Source: Haliotis asinina (lineage: Eukaryota; Mollusca; Gastropoda; Lepetellida; Haliotidae). Taken from it: a DNA stretch of 64,000 nucleotides. A model generated the notes under the pieces. That model did not search any database and was not told the origin of the DNA. It saw only the letters and a list, made by a program, of their open reading frames with translations. This document shows, in pieces, positions 35,189 through 46,375 of this stretch (within the stretch, counting starts at the first letter, position 1; each line of letters begins with the position of its first letter). The translations under genes and the position numbers were made by a program. Location: assembly GCF_037392515.1 (NCBI RefSeq), contig NW_027133912.1, positions 84,501-148,500 on the forward strand, in the 5' to 3' direction.

Positions 35189-35815
35189 TCATCTTGTTTG
35201 GTTGATGTGCAGTGCTTCCAGGAATGCCTTCCAGAGAAAAACAGCAGCCAGCAAAAGGTAGGTCCACCTTTGGGCTGTTTCTAGCATCAGCCGCACCTTC
35301 TGGATATCCAGACGGGTCTCTTCTTGTTCCTCCTCGATGTCTTCTATATTCTTCTCGACTTTTTCCATATCCTCTTGGAGTTCTTCCTGTCCAGCATTGA
35401 GAAGATGTCGACCAACAAATTTGTGGCAGCCTGCAATGTATTTGTGGTTGCTCCACAAGAGCCTCGAGCCTCCCCAAGCGGTTGTAGAAGTCCTGGATGC
35501 TGGGCGCAGTAGGCGGCGGTCCTCAGCAGGCAATACGTTGTCGGTACACGGGGGCAGGATGGTCGCAGGCAATACGCTGCTGGCAGACGTCTCACTAGCG
35601 GGCAAGATGGCCGAGGGCAAAGCATCTGTGGACACCGGATTTGGAGATTTCTCTCCGGTTGTGTTGTTAGACAGTTCTGTGGCCGCACTCCATATTTTGC
35701 GTAGTCAATTGGAACGAATACCAAATCGTTGTCTTGTTTCTTGTGCTGGGACTTTTCTACGCATCTTGCAAATCTCCTCCACTTGGTCTTCCGATAGTTG
35801 TCTTTTCAGAGGCAT
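35189..35815 (-). pseudogene. HTH, coiled-coil and membrane ORF, unassigned
   Basis: From ATG 35815 the frame runs 208 codons to 35189 with a single in-frame TGA after codon 37. The N-terminus (LSEDQVEEICKMRR, then RQRFGIRSN, stop, LRKIW) looks like a helix-turn-helix of the kind found beside mobile-element nucleases and integrases. A Ser/Thr/Pro-rich middle follows, then a charged coiled coil rich in Glu (EELQEDMEKVEKNIEDIEEE) and a hydrophobic C-terminal segment (YLLLAAVFLWKAFLEAL), likely a membrane helix. I do not recognise the family. The frame's G+C content is above its surroundings. It could be a small mobile-element or virus-derived gene, with one nonsense mutation or a sequencing error. 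Confidence 0.45.
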
Positions 35816-35929
35816 TTTGGTTGCAGTACCTATCTACATTCGCACAATTGTCCATATGGAAAACTAGTGCAAACTAGTATACAGACTAGAAAAACTACTG
35901 TACAGAACAGGCAAACTAGTGCAATCTTT

Positions 35930-36930
35930 GGTGTTAGTCAAATGGTGGGTAGGGCTTTGTTTCCGGAGCAGAACTCAAAAACTGTTCAATATTTTTCTTC
36001 AAAACTTGGTAGCTATATCAATCAGAACCTCAAGTGGTGCCTTTTGCTATGTACAGGTTTTTGTGATTTATCATTTTCTTTGTGACCCAGTTGAAATGTT
36101 TTGGACTTCGTCTCAAAAGTGATAGGTGTGTTTCGTTTCTGGAGTACATCTAAAAAAATATCTGTCAGCAAAAGTTGGTAGATATATGTGGCAGATCCCA
36201 AAGTGGTGCCTTTTGCTCTTTACAGGTTTTTGTGATTTATTATTTTCTGAGTTTCCATGGAAAATTTTAAGATTTTTTCTCAAAATGGAGGGATGGGCTT
36301 CGTTTCTGAAGCAGACTGTTTGTTATTATTCTGCAAAACTAGGGTCATATACCAATGAGAAGCTAAAATGGTGCCTTTTGTTATTTACAGGTTTTTGTGA
36401 TTTCTTAGTTTCTGGGTTTCCATGTAAACAATTTGGACTTAGTATCAAAAGTGAGAGGTGTGTTTTGTTTCCAGAGCACATCTCAAAAAGTTCCTAATAT
36501 CTGTCAGCAAAACTGGTGCCTTTTGCTATTTACAGATTTTTGTAATTTAGTATTTTTCCAGTTTCCTTGGAAACGATTCTGACTTCTCAAAATGGAGGGA
36601 TGGACTTCGTTTCTGGGGCACAGCTAGAAAACTAATCAATATCTTACAGGAAAACTTGGCAGATATTTGAAGCAGACCACAAAGTGGTGCCTTTTTCTAT
36701 TTCCAGTGTTTTGGCATTTTTATTTTTCCTGGTTTCTATTGAAACAATTCTGACTTAGTCTCAAAATGGAGGGATAGACTTTGTTTTCAGAGCACAGCTT
36801 AGAAAAACATTTCATATCTTTCAACAGATCCGGGCAAATATATGTGACAGATATTGAAGTGGTGCCTTTTGCTTTTTTACAGATACATGGCATTTATATT
36901 TTTCATGACTTCCATGGAAACGATTCAAAC
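35930..36930. repeat. About six degenerate ~165-bp tandem units
   Basis: The landmark GTGGTGCCTTTTGCTATTTACAG recurs near 36034, 36200, 36368, 36510, 36680 and 36858. Each unit also carries GTTTCCATGGAAA, a short palindrome, and AAAATGGAGGGATGG. The open frames across it are products of the repeat. Confidence 0.88.
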
Positions 36931-37659
36931 TTAATCTAAGAAAACATCAAGTAACTGTTGGATGATTTGTCCTTTCAAATATGTGGGGGCCGGGGGTATA
37001 TGTCTTCTTCTGATGACTCTTGCTTCTTTAACTAGTTTGACATAAGCTTCATCATGTAGTAGTGAGTTACCAAAATCCTTTGCCTCTTTGTGTTTCAGAT
37101 AAAGAGAGTGTTATTGAAATAAGGGAATTGTCTGAATCCATGCTAGGTAGTATATCTGTATTTAGCTTACTTTTTTAAAGATTATGAGACGCCAAATGCA
37201 CCTGTTTAAAAGGAAATGGCTGGCGCCAGATATGGATCATCTTCACAAGGATGTGCTTCCCTCCAAGGTTCCTTCAGGTCTAGAAGTTCAATGATACTAT
37301 AAACTTTTCTCGTGCTTTGGGGTTGTTAATATTCTTATAGTAAAATGTATCCTTTTTTTTGCCCAATACTAAATTCTAGATTCCAGTCTTCCAGAAAATT
37401 TGATGGTATTGTCAAAACATATGGCAATACCCCTTGCATAACTTTTGTATGAGCTCATGTAGCATTGATTATATATCCCCATTGGTGTATTATACATTGT
37501 TCTTGGTTCTTTGAGGAAGGAGTTTCTTGAAGGGAGTAAACTGTTGCTCTTTTATGTAGGAATTTCCTTTTAAATGCATTATTCAATTCCCTACAGTTTT
37601 AGGTCATTATCTTTAATTTCTTTCCTTCACCCATTGTCTAGATGTTCGATTCTCCAAGG
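36931..37659. other. Spacer, no gene seen
   Basis: AT-rich DNA with no recognised domain. Confidence 0.4.
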
Positions 37660-38599
37660 TATGGTAGTAACTCTGTTAGCTGCCAGGTAGATGACGTTTT
37701 CCTGACAGAATCCCGCACCTGGGATGGCGTGTCCTTACCCGAACTATGGTATACCCCCGTACTTCGGTCCTGATGATAGGGGATGTGCGAGAGGTACAAT
37801 GTCAGTACCTGGGGGCCCTTGGAGTTTTACTGTCGTTCCTCCAGCAACCACAAGACGATGATCTTCATTTAATGGTTTATTTAAACTAACTGTGTTGCTG
37901 ATCAACCCACTCGATGGTCACTCTACAAGACTTCAGCCGCAAAGCTTCCGTCGTAAGCCGAATGCTGGTGCCTTTTAAGATAGATTTTTAGACGATTCCT
38001 TGTGACCAAACACCAAGAGTGTGAGTGCACCAGACTCCCGACTCTGGACTTTGGTACCGCTTAAAACTGGGTCCCTACATCACATCCAACCCTCTTCTTT
38101 TTGCCCATGGGTCAACAACCCCTAACCCTGCATACTTTTTCACTCCCCCCTCCTTATTCCGTACCCCCAATGCCATATTTGTGAGGCTGCGAGGTGGATT
38201 CCAAGAAACTCAATGTTTCTACCTCCTAACCATATATGTCTCGTGGAATACTACGAACTGCTGCCGAGGTCGGTGGACAAGTGGCTCCATCTGGACAGTA
38301 CCGTCACTTTCCCTTTACCTACTCTATCAACCATCTAGACTTGCCCCCAATAAGCTCTGACGACTTACTTTCGTGCTTATTTCCTCTGCAGCCGATTACC
38401 AACCTCTCTTACCCTGTTTATGTTTTCTACCTCACAGGCCTTTATTTATCATTTCCCATTCTAAATATACTGTTAGAACACCTTGATCACTTGTTATTAT
38501 TAATATCATCCCTAGATCTAAATATTATAACCACAATCATAATTCCTCGGCCATGATTCGCTATTAGTATAACAAAATCATAATTCCATGCCTCTGATA
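37660..38599 (-). repeat. Terminal repeat X, full copy (~940 bp)
   Basis: The first 135 bp are the same as 63870-64000, and the last 55 bp the same as 42960-43014. In the minus orientation it begins TATCAGAGGCATGG after a purine tract (GTCAGAGGGGG), carries GATAAATAAAGG (polyadenylation signal, near 38440), and ends CTACCATA. This is what a 3' LTR preceded by a polypurine tract looks like. I could not find a primer-binding site next to any copy, so the LTR reading remains provisional. Confidence 0.6.
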
Positions 38600-38760
38600 C
38601 GATCCCCCTCTGACGGAGAGTGTGTCCCCACACACTAAAGAACTGTGATGTCGAGAGCCTTTATCAGCGATCCTGTTAGTTTGGCATTCTGCCTATTCTT
38701 GTTGTGACCATGGAGTTAATTGTTCACAACCATATAATACAGGTTACAACATTATAAACC
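38600..38760 (-). repeat. Internal end of the X element, copy 1
   Basis: This segment matches 43016-43180 nearly base for base (CTGACGGAGAGTGTG, GATGTCGAGA, TTGTTGTGACCATGGAGT). It lies just inside the purine tract of repeat X in both places. No frame is open across both copies. Confidence 0.7.
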
Positions 38761-38984
38761 AACAATTCGTACATGATAATATATATATATATATAACACG
38801 GGAGTATGCCTCTGATACGATTACTTTAATGTACAAGGAGAAACATTCAATAATGCATAAAACTTTAAAACATTTTCTTACAGTTGAGAGTAGGTATTTT
38901 TCAGAAATAAACATTGAAATATAAACACGAGTAGATTGGAAGTGAAACAACCATCTTTTTTCATACATACCATCACTTCCTGAT

Positions 38985-39165
38985 ATGATACTGAAATCTT
39001 TTCAGTCCAAATGTTTTAAATTCATATGGAGCAATAAACTGGATAGAGTCAAAAGAGTAGCTCCAAGCATGCCACCAAAGCATGGAGGACTAAATGTTTC
39101 TATTATAAAGGAAATAATTTGTGCTAAAGAAATATCATGGATGAAACGACTATGAGAAGAAAATG
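38985..39165 (+). pseudogene. LINE ORF2 C-terminal fragment
   Basis: The plus-strand translation FKFIWSNKLDRVKRVAP, then KHGGLNVSII and AKEISWMKRL matches the region after RT in L1-like LINE proteins (pattern F-x-W ... GGL ... W-x-x-R-L). Only about 60 residues remain. Confidence 0.65.
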
Positions 39166-39239
39166 CTAAATGGAGAATACTGTAAGTGTATTATATAACT
39201 TGCAGGTTTTATTTTTGCACTGTTCATGCAACATATTTT

Positions 39240-39535
39240 ACTGATTTTATAACATACTATGAAATTCTGTTACACACATTGTGAAGAGAATTGGACTTAG
39301 AACACAACCTTGCTGGACACCACTAACTGATTTGAGGTAATCACCAATCGACGAATAACTGAGACGAACAGAAGCCAGAATCTTGGAATACATATTTCTT
39401 AAAGCTGAAAATAATCGACCCCGAATAACTTGTGTAAAAAGCGAATACCACAATAATGTTCTATTGACTGAATCAAAGGCCTTTAGAAAATCAACAAATA
39501 AGCAATAAAAACGAGCATCTGGATCTTATCATAAG
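39240..39535 (-). pseudogene. LINE reverse transcriptase fragment
   Basis: Minus-strand residues include a VDFLKAFDSVN-like segment just above 39460 with the first catalytic Asp, LLWYSLFTQVIRGRLFSALR, and VSGVQQGCVLSPILF, the conserved QGxxLSPxLF block of non-LTR retrotransposon RT. It is a fragment of about 95 residues. Its opposite strand and different region mean it need not come from the same LINE copy as 38985-39165. Confidence 0.8.
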
Positions 39536-40399
39536 ACTTATATCGTGGCATGGTACAAAGTCAATAATGTGTTTAATGTCACCATTTATCATCATTTTAC
39601 TGGCAGGTCATTAGTAAAACAATTAAGCTTTTGTTGCCAAATTCCACTGTAGACAACTTGAATGTGTTGTCTAAGAGGGTAAGAGGGCTGACCATTAGAC
39701 AACTCACACAGTGTTGCATCTGGACTGTGTAATTGCGTAATTTACTCAGTTTCAGTTAAACAAAACACTATTTTAGTTTTTGATGCGTCACACATCAAGC
39801 AAAATTAATCTTATGTAGGCAGATTTGTACTAATGAAGTGTAAACTTTATATTTATTATGACCAGTAAATATGGTTAAATTTAGTATCGAATATTTGAAA
39901 TGAAAGACAAACAAATTTAGGAAAAAACCATTGCTTGAAATAAATACAACCTAATACATATCAAGAAGTAATAGTTGTTTTGTTTGGCTGTCAGATATCA
40001 TACTGTGTGACCCAACCAATGACTTTGATCAGAACTAATGGCGTTCTCAAGCATGGTGGTCATGGGTCAGCATAGTTAAAAATATTACAGAAAGTTTCAA
40101 TAAGTGGAACTTTGAATGTTTTCTCAATAACAGTGATGTGTGAGCCTTAGAAACGATGCATTACTGAATCTTTCACAAAACATTATGTAAGTTGAAATGC
40201 TGATATGAATGCCAGCGTGTGCCGATCGAAAATGGAAGTGTGAAAGATTGCGAGGTAGTAAATGCTCCAAGTCTGTTTTCGTTAAGATTCTTACAACTCG
40301 CTATATACCCATATTTGAAAAGGTGATGAGTTGCATAACTCACATTTGTTAATTCTTTGATGCAATACTGCTCATATATATGTGTTATTCTACATGCAA
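39536..40399. other. Spacer with a 60-bp shared repeat
   Basis: Bases 39918-39980 (AGGAAAAAACCATTGCTTGA, AATAAATACAACC and on) recur at 60600-60662. Nothing else is recognised. Confidence 0.5.
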
Positions 40400-40620
40400 T
40401 CATCACAGCTCATTGGAAAACACATCCTGTCTGCTATAATCACAGCTCTTTGGACAACACATCCTCTCTGCTATAATCACAGCTCATTGGACAACACATC
40501 CTCTCTGCTATAATCACAGCTCATTGGACAACACATCCTCTCTGCTATAATCACAGCTCATTTGATAACACATCCTATCTGCTATAATCACAGGTCATTA
40601 GGCAACACATCCTGTCTGTT
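40400..40620. repeat. 37-bp tandem repeat, about six copies
   Basis: The unit is CACAGCTCATTGGACAACAC followed by ATCCTCTCTGCTATAAT. Copies differ by one to three substitutions. Confidence 0.92.
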
Positions 40621-41069
40621 ACAGACCATTGTTACAGACCACTGATAATTGTCACCATCAGGGTCTCCTCACTTTGCCACCACCTATTGCTTTCAATTTT
40701 GGATGCACTCAAGCATGTTGATTAAGGGAACAATAGGACACATTGGGGTCGTCTAAAAGTTTTATTCCCTCACTGCCACCTGTTTTGCCATGAGTTTGTC
40801 AATCTTGGTAAATCATGTAAATCAGGCAATGAAAAAGTACAGAAATACATTTCATAAATTCATTTGCATTCATTTTCATAACAAACAATTCACAGACATA
40901 TTCAACATGATATAGTTCTTTGTTTAGCACTAATAGTCATGACAAGAAGTACATTTCAAAAATTTATTTGGTTTCATTTAACAAATAATCTAACACTAAT
41001 ACAATTAACAGACATATGTATTGTACATATCACAGAGCACTTTCATTGTTTTGAACTAACAGTCAGGAG

Positions 41070-42040
41070 TCAGTTTAACACATTTTCCTCACAGGCCAAT
41101 GACATGGGACACAGAGTCTGCATATTCAACTGGAGTTTTCGCACCAGATACAAGAGAGACGTTGGTCTAGTTCTAGGTACTCTCTGGATGATGCTGATGA
41201 ATTTGTACAAGTTGGGATGTACGAGACCAGTTTTGTTCATCTTAGCATGCCAGCCCTCCTCATGGTTCGTTGTTCTGAAACCGTCGTTGTTGAAGTGGTT
41301 CCATGTAGGAAGGCCTGGCTTCTCCACCCAGTTCTCAGTCACACAGTCTGCGAATCTCTTCACATCAGGATTGTCAAGATCAACGTCTTCAAGTGCATTC
41401 TGTCACACAGTTGTAGCAGAGGCATGGCACAGGCACGACTGATGAGATGGTTTACAAATGGATCAGTGGAGACACTTGCCTGAAGACCAAATCGCTAGGC
41501 ACTTCTCCATATGGCCTGTCTATAGTGAAACAAACAGCCTTTCAGTTGACACTGGAACACATCAAGAGCAGCTTGTTGGGCAGCAATCTCAAAGTCAGTA
41601 ACAATAAAAGTGGGTTGCAATTGAAATTCATGTTAGAGTTCTTTTGTTTTACAACATCAAACAATGTCCTATAGGTGGATTGGTTCTTATCAGGCAACAA
41701 AGCAAATACAAGGGGAAGCATTTTCCCGTTAACAAGGACAAGGAAAGTATACAGTTGATGAAACAATTTTGGACAAAAGTTGAAAGTGCCATCAGCAAAT
41801 ATGGTGTCAGCTGATGTGAGGTATTGCAGGTTGATCTGGTAGAGAAGATCAGCATGTTGTCTTCGGAGTGAAGCAGGAATTGGTTGCCACTGCAGGTCTT
41901 GGCGTAGAGTTCAGGAAGATCGATGTCAGAGCATTGGCGTGGTAGAGGTGGTAGTTCTTTCGCTCTTGAATGGTAGAGACTGGACTGGGTGCTGTAGAAG
42001 GTCGGAGCAGATAATGTTATGTCAACCTCAGCGGACCACA
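41070..42040 (-). pseudogene. MULE transposase-domain relic
   Basis: Reading from 42040, the shifted frames contain a GTFNFCPKLFHQLYT-like segment, then PLVFALLPDKNQSTY and FDVVKQK, the MULE transposase domain around the first catalytic Asp. The C-terminal frame 41070-41363 has NWVEKPGLPTWNHFNNDGFR, TTNHEEGWHAKMN and HPNLYKFI, which in animal MULE/FLYWCH-type proteins follows the catalytic core. At least three frameshifts or stops interrupt it. No inverted repeats were found. Confidence 0.78.
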
Positions 42041-42329
42041 AACCTCGAATGAGAAAATTTAGATGTTAAATCTGCATATCGTTTCTGATTCACATGCACA
42101 AAATATGTATGCTAATATTATTTATATATTTTACGTTCTATTAGGTAAGAAATCAAGCATGTTTACATACATATAGTGTTGTATGAGTAGGTAGCCTGTA
42201 TGGCGTTTGTTTAGTGAGCTGTGTATAATTGGCCGGGCGTGGACGTCAGAGGAGACAGCGGGCATCGGTTTGTGGTACCATTATGGGATTAAGAGGTTGT
42301 TTAGAGGAGAGGCAATATGGAGGGTTTGT

Positions 42330-42935
42330 TATGGTGTGGTACTGTTAGATTTTGTGGGCTAGATTGGAATTTGTGATGAAAGTAGCTATGGCCTGTAAGA
42401 TAGATAGTTTTGGTATTTAGGGAATTTAGTAGAAGCTGAATGTTATTTTGCTATCTGGCTGGTAGAGAGTTTTGTAACTGAATGATGTTTGAGTGTTTTA
42501 AGTGGCATTGAGTGAATATGTGTGTTATTGTTTCTTGGGTTTTGCAATGTGATCAAAGTCCATCTGGGTGTCTGTTTTGTGTGAAAAGATTGTGATTGAA
42601 GTTTGTGTTGCCTGTGATGAGTCGTGTGATGAAAATGTCCACGTGGGATGAGTCTGAAAATATGGGTGTTTTGGTGATGGGCTATGTGATGATGCTTTTA
42701 ACCAGGATGGACTTGCTTGTGTTTACGTTGTGTTTGAAGTTAAGTGTACATATGTTGGTTTTTATGAGCTGTTTAATTTCTGATTTAGATGTGCGGAGAT
42801 GGATGGCTGGGGATGGGTGAGTAGTTGCTAACTTTGCTGCTGTATCTTCTGGGTTGTTTACTATGTTGTGTGTGTGCAGGGATCCATAAGAGAGTGATGT
42901 TTTTGTTTAGTTGTTTCAGTGAGTGTATTTGGAGG
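42330..42935 (-). pseudogene. LINE C-terminal RNase H/tail relic
   Basis: Minus-strand frames contain SLHTHNIVNNPEDTAAKLAT, resembling the end of a LINE RNase H (SH-x-x-I-x-GN-E-x-AD-x-LA), then RLITGNTNFNHNLFTQ, then a His/Cys-rich block with ETITHIFTQC, the tail typical of I/Jockey-type elements. Frameshifts are present. It ends at repeat X near 42960. Confidence 0.6.
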
Positions 42936-42959
42936 GTAATGTTGTGTATAAGGTCTGGT

Positions 42960-43014
42960 TTTTCGGCCCTGATTCGCTATTAGTATAACAAATCATAATT
43001 CCATGCCTCTGATA
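42960..43014 (-). repeat. Terminal repeat X, truncated copy
   Basis: Only the first 55 bp of X in its minus orientation are present (TATCAGAGGCATGG to the CGAATCAGGGCCGA end), preceded on the minus strand by GTCAGAGGGGGGAATG, a good polypurine tract at about 43015-43031. Confidence 0.65.
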
Positions 43015-43164
43015 CATTCCCCCCTCTGACGAAGAGTGTGACCCCACACACTAAAAAACTGTGATGTCGAGACCCAAGTCTTTGTCAGCGATCCTGCTAG
43101 TTTGGCATTCTGCCTATTTTTGTTGTGACCATGGAGTCAATTGCTCGCAACCATATAATACAGG

Positions 43165-43940
43165 TTACAACATTATGCACCAACAATCGCGGCTTTGTCG
43201 GGGGTTAAATAATTTTAATTTTGTGGTCAGTCGGTCAATGGCATACAGAGCCATCCACCCCTTGACCTTTGAGACGAGACCTTCGGGTAGGTCAGGTGAT
43301 GCTGACATCTTCCCTAAATACAAATAGATAGCTGACTCTTCAGTGACAGTTTTAATCCTTTGTGTGCGGAAGTAATGTATTAACGTAATGACGTCATACT
43401 GGTCAAGAAAGTTGCTGGGAGGGAACAACACCGGATGCTTTTTCAGGTTGGGCGAAATGTCGCCTAATACATTAATGACAGAGCCCTCATATGGGACTTC
43501 ACAATCCGGACACTGTTTGGTATCCAACCAACATGGTAGTCCTGAGAGTGGCAGACCCCTGTCCAGGTAGGTCTCCAGCCCGTTGTTTCAGGGTACAACC
43601 AGGCGTACGCATGTTTGCTCCCCTGGTTCCATGTCTCCCTGAGATACCTGGCGGAATTCACACCCTGCGATTTTTAAAAGTGTGGCCACACACTCTGTAT
43701 GTTGAATACGACGACACCATTTACAGAAGGTTACAGGCGGGAATTTCTTACGGCCATCACGGATTGGAAATATTCCCTGGGTGTAAAGGGGACAGTACCC
43801 CAGAGTCTCCTCTGCGAACACGAATCCCGTCCTAGTAGGTTTGAAGCGGGATGCCGCTTGATTTATATAATTCGTTACCTCCTCCGATTGTGTATGGTAG
43901 AGGGCTGACCAAACCCTAGACCTCGGAATAGGTAGGTGTA
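43165..43940 (-). pseudogene. X-element ORF, Cys-rich, unassigned
   Basis: A minus-strand frame runs from above 43900 to 43165 with a single in-frame TGA at 43588-43590, about 255 residues. It has paired cysteines (FCKWCRRIQHTEC, KQCPDCEVPYEG) suggesting metal binding or disulphides, then NFLDQYDVITLIHYFRTQR and ends RDCWCIML. I do not recognise the family. It is the last ORF before the polypurine-like tract and repeat X, so it probably belongs to the X element. The frame opened at 44103 runs back into the Gypsy-3 LTR, which is not its real start. Confidence 0.4.
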
Positions 43941-43944
43941 AGTC

Positions 43945-44111
43945 TGTGGGTACAGAGCTCTCGAGAACATGACCGACCACGATGACAGCGGGTACAAGAC
44001 CGTTTATTACCCGATCGGATAACAACAGGAAACTTACACAAGGGAGATAACTCGGGCTGACTATCATTTGATTATCGCTAAAGCCCATGACGCCTATATA
44101 CAATCATAACA
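43945..44111 (-). repeat. Gypsy-3 3' LTR
   Basis: After the purine tract AGCTAGGGGGAGGAA (44112-44126, minus strand) the sequence begins TGTTATGATTG, a standard LTR start. It contains GGTAATAAACGG, a possible polyadenylation signal. The end, near 43940-43950, is uncertain because no second copy is in the window. Confidence 0.6.
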
Positions 44112-44189
44112 TTCCTCCCCCTAGCTTATTCTAATATGGACAATAGAATATTCCTATCAGATATGATCCTTTATAGTAATTACTTTACT

Positions 44190-45680
44190 TCAGAAATTAA
44201 TCTTACAATTATCAATCAGCATATTAACACTCTTGAACAATAATAATTCAAGTCTCTGGGGTGCTTGTCTTTGACGAACAGGATAACGTCTCGGCTTGAC
44301 TGCAACAACATCATCTCTGGCAGTCTCTAGACTAGAATTCGACATAGCTGGTTGAACTGGTTCACATGTCAAGTTACTATCATGTGGAGCACTCGTGACG
44401 TCTCGGGATTCTGTAACATCTGACGTCTCATGTTATGGCAATGAGCAATCTGACACAACAGGCATCTAAACATGTGGCTGAAACATACAACTTTCATTAT
44501 CAATAAGTTGATCAATATGTTTTCTCTTAACAGCACCATTTGGACACAGAATCTTGTATGAAACTGGTCCAGTTTGTTCAAACACTGTACCTGACTCCCA
44601 CTTCTTCCCCTCTCTATAAGACCTGAAGAGGACATGTTGACCTGATGAAAAACTTCTAACGGTTCCTCTCAACATTGACGCTGACTGTTGTTTCTGAACT
44701 GTTCTCTGAATATCTGGTTTGAGCAAATCCAGCCTTGTCTTAAGTCGTCTACCATGCATCAATATTGATGGAGTTTCACCCGTGGTCGTGTGAGGTGTGT
44801 TTCGGTATGCCAATAGAAAATTTGCTAGCTTGTGCTTGACAGTGACATTTTTCTTCTCAGCTTTCAAGCTGTTCTTGAGACTCTGTACAAATCTTTCAGC
44901 TAAGCCATTAGTGGATGGATTGTATGGTGCGGAAAGTGTATGCTTGATTCCATTGGATTTGGTGAATTTCTGAAACTCTTCTGATGTAAATTGTGGTCCA
45001 TGGTTGCTCACAATCTGATCTGGGATGCCATTTCTGCTGAAAATGTCTAGCAAAACCTCAATTGTCCTTTCAGACGTTGTTGACTTCATAATAGCTACTT
45101 CAGGCCATTTGGAATGTGCATCTACAACAACAAAGAACATATGACCCATGAATGGTCCTGCAAAATCAATATGCAGTCTCTGCCATGCTGCTGTTGGGAA
45201 CACCCAGGGATGGAGTTGAGCTCACTGTGGATTCTTACTGATTTCACCACATCCCTGACATGTTTTACATAGCCTGCCTATATCTGCATCTATCCCTGGC
45301 CACCAAATGTAGCTTCGTGCTAATGCCTTCATATGACTCATTCCGGAGTGTCCTTCATGAAGTTCATCTAAGCACTTCTCTCGGTACTGTGAAGGTACGA
45401 CTACTCTCATACCCCACATCAGACAACCTTGGAATACTGACAGCTCTCTTCTACGACTGAAGTAAGGTTTCAGATCTTCATCAGGGCATACCTCAGTCCA
45501 TCCTTTCAGCGTTATGTCCAACACCTTTGAAAGAACTGGATCACGTCTGGTCCTATTATGAATCTGCTCAGTTGTGACTGGCAATGTATCAATCTGATTT
45601 ACATACAAGACATCAGTCGAGTCGGCATCCGAGTTATCATCAGGCAAAGGTAATCTTGACAGTCCATCTGCGTTACCATG
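44190..45680 (-). pseudogene. Gypsy-3 integrase with one stop and a lost Asp
   Basis: The frame 45222-45647 holds the HHCC finger (H-x3-H: HEGHSGMSH; CKTCQGC). A single in-frame TGA at 45222-45224 separates it from the core. The core at 44466-45203 has HIDFAGP (first Asp), SNHGPQF where SDNGPQF is expected (second Asp replaced by Asn), and NGLAERFVQSLK (Glu). YRNTPHTTTGETPSILM and GPVSYKILCPNGAVKRKHID follow, the latter a GPY/F-like module. A frameshift precedes the basic tail at 44190-44372. The missing Asp alone would abolish strand transfer. Confidence 0.88.
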
Positions 45681-45925
45681 TAGCGTTGTGTTGCGGTAGC
45701 CACTCTAGGTTAACCCTAACCCTAACCCTAACCCTGAGTTATCATTCGGCAAAGGTAATCTTGACAGTCCATCTGCGTTACCATGTAGCCTTGTGTTGCG
45801 GTAGCCACTCTAGGTTAACCCTAACCCTAAGCCTAACCCTGAGTTATCATCCGGCAAGGGTAGTCTTGACAGTCCATCTGCGTTACCATGTAGCCTTGTG
45901 TTGCAGTAGCCACTCTATGTCGTAG
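45630..45925. repeat. 105-bp repeats: Gypsy segment plus CCCTAA repeats
   Basis: GAGTTATCAT starts at 45630, 45735 and 45840, giving a 105-bp period. Each unit is about 83 bp of Gypsy-3 RNase H sequence followed by about 22 bp of CCCTAA telomere-type repeats on the plus strand. The three Gypsy segments differ at a handful of positions. Confidence 0.9.
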
Positions 45926-45950
45926 TCATACCCAGCAAGGAATACTGCGT

Positions 45951-46375
45951 ATCTCTGAAGTCAGGGTTAGGGTCAGGGTCAGGGTTATCTCTGAAGTCTG
46001 GGTTAGGGTTAGGGTTATCTCTGAAGTCAGGGTTAGGGTTAGGGTTATCTTTGAAGTCTGGGTTAGGGTTAGGGTTATCTCTGAAGTCAGGGTTAGGGTT
46101 ATCTCTGAAGTCTGGGTTAGGGTTAGGGTTATCTCTGAAGTCAGGGTTAGGGTTAGGGTTATCTCTGAAGTCTGGGTTAGGGTTAGGGTTATCTCTGAAG
46201 TCTGGGTTAGGGTTAGGGTTATCTCTGAAGTTAGGGTTAGGGTTATCTCTGAAGTCTGGCTTAGGGTTAGGGTTATCTCTGAAGTCAGGGTTAGGGTTAT
46301 CTCTGAAGTCTGGGTTAGAGTTAGGGTTATCTCTGAAGTCTGGGTTAGGGTTAGGGTTATCTCTGAAGTCTGGCA
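45951..46375. repeat. TTAGGG array with 14-bp Gypsy spacers
   Basis: About a dozen units of ATCTCTGAAGTC(T/A)GGG followed by one to three TTAGGG repeats. The 12-14 bp spacer is Gypsy-3's own RNase H sequence; removing all but one spacer restores a continuous RNase H frame across the array. The telomere repeat here is TTAGGG on the plus strand, opposite to the 105-bp array beside it. Confidence 0.92.

Noticed and set aside
35330..35870. 176-residue plus-strand ORF opposite the HTH/coiled-coil ORF
   Set aside because: The opposite strand has structured features (coiled coil, membrane segment, one stop only); the plus frame has none.
36126..36497. 123-residue plus-strand ORF rich in KWCLLLFTGFCD
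   Set aside because: It is generated by the degenerate ~165-bp tandem units.
40400..40620. CRISPR-like array because of regular spacing
   Set aside because: The 37-bp units are contiguous with no unique spacers, and the genome is eukaryotic.
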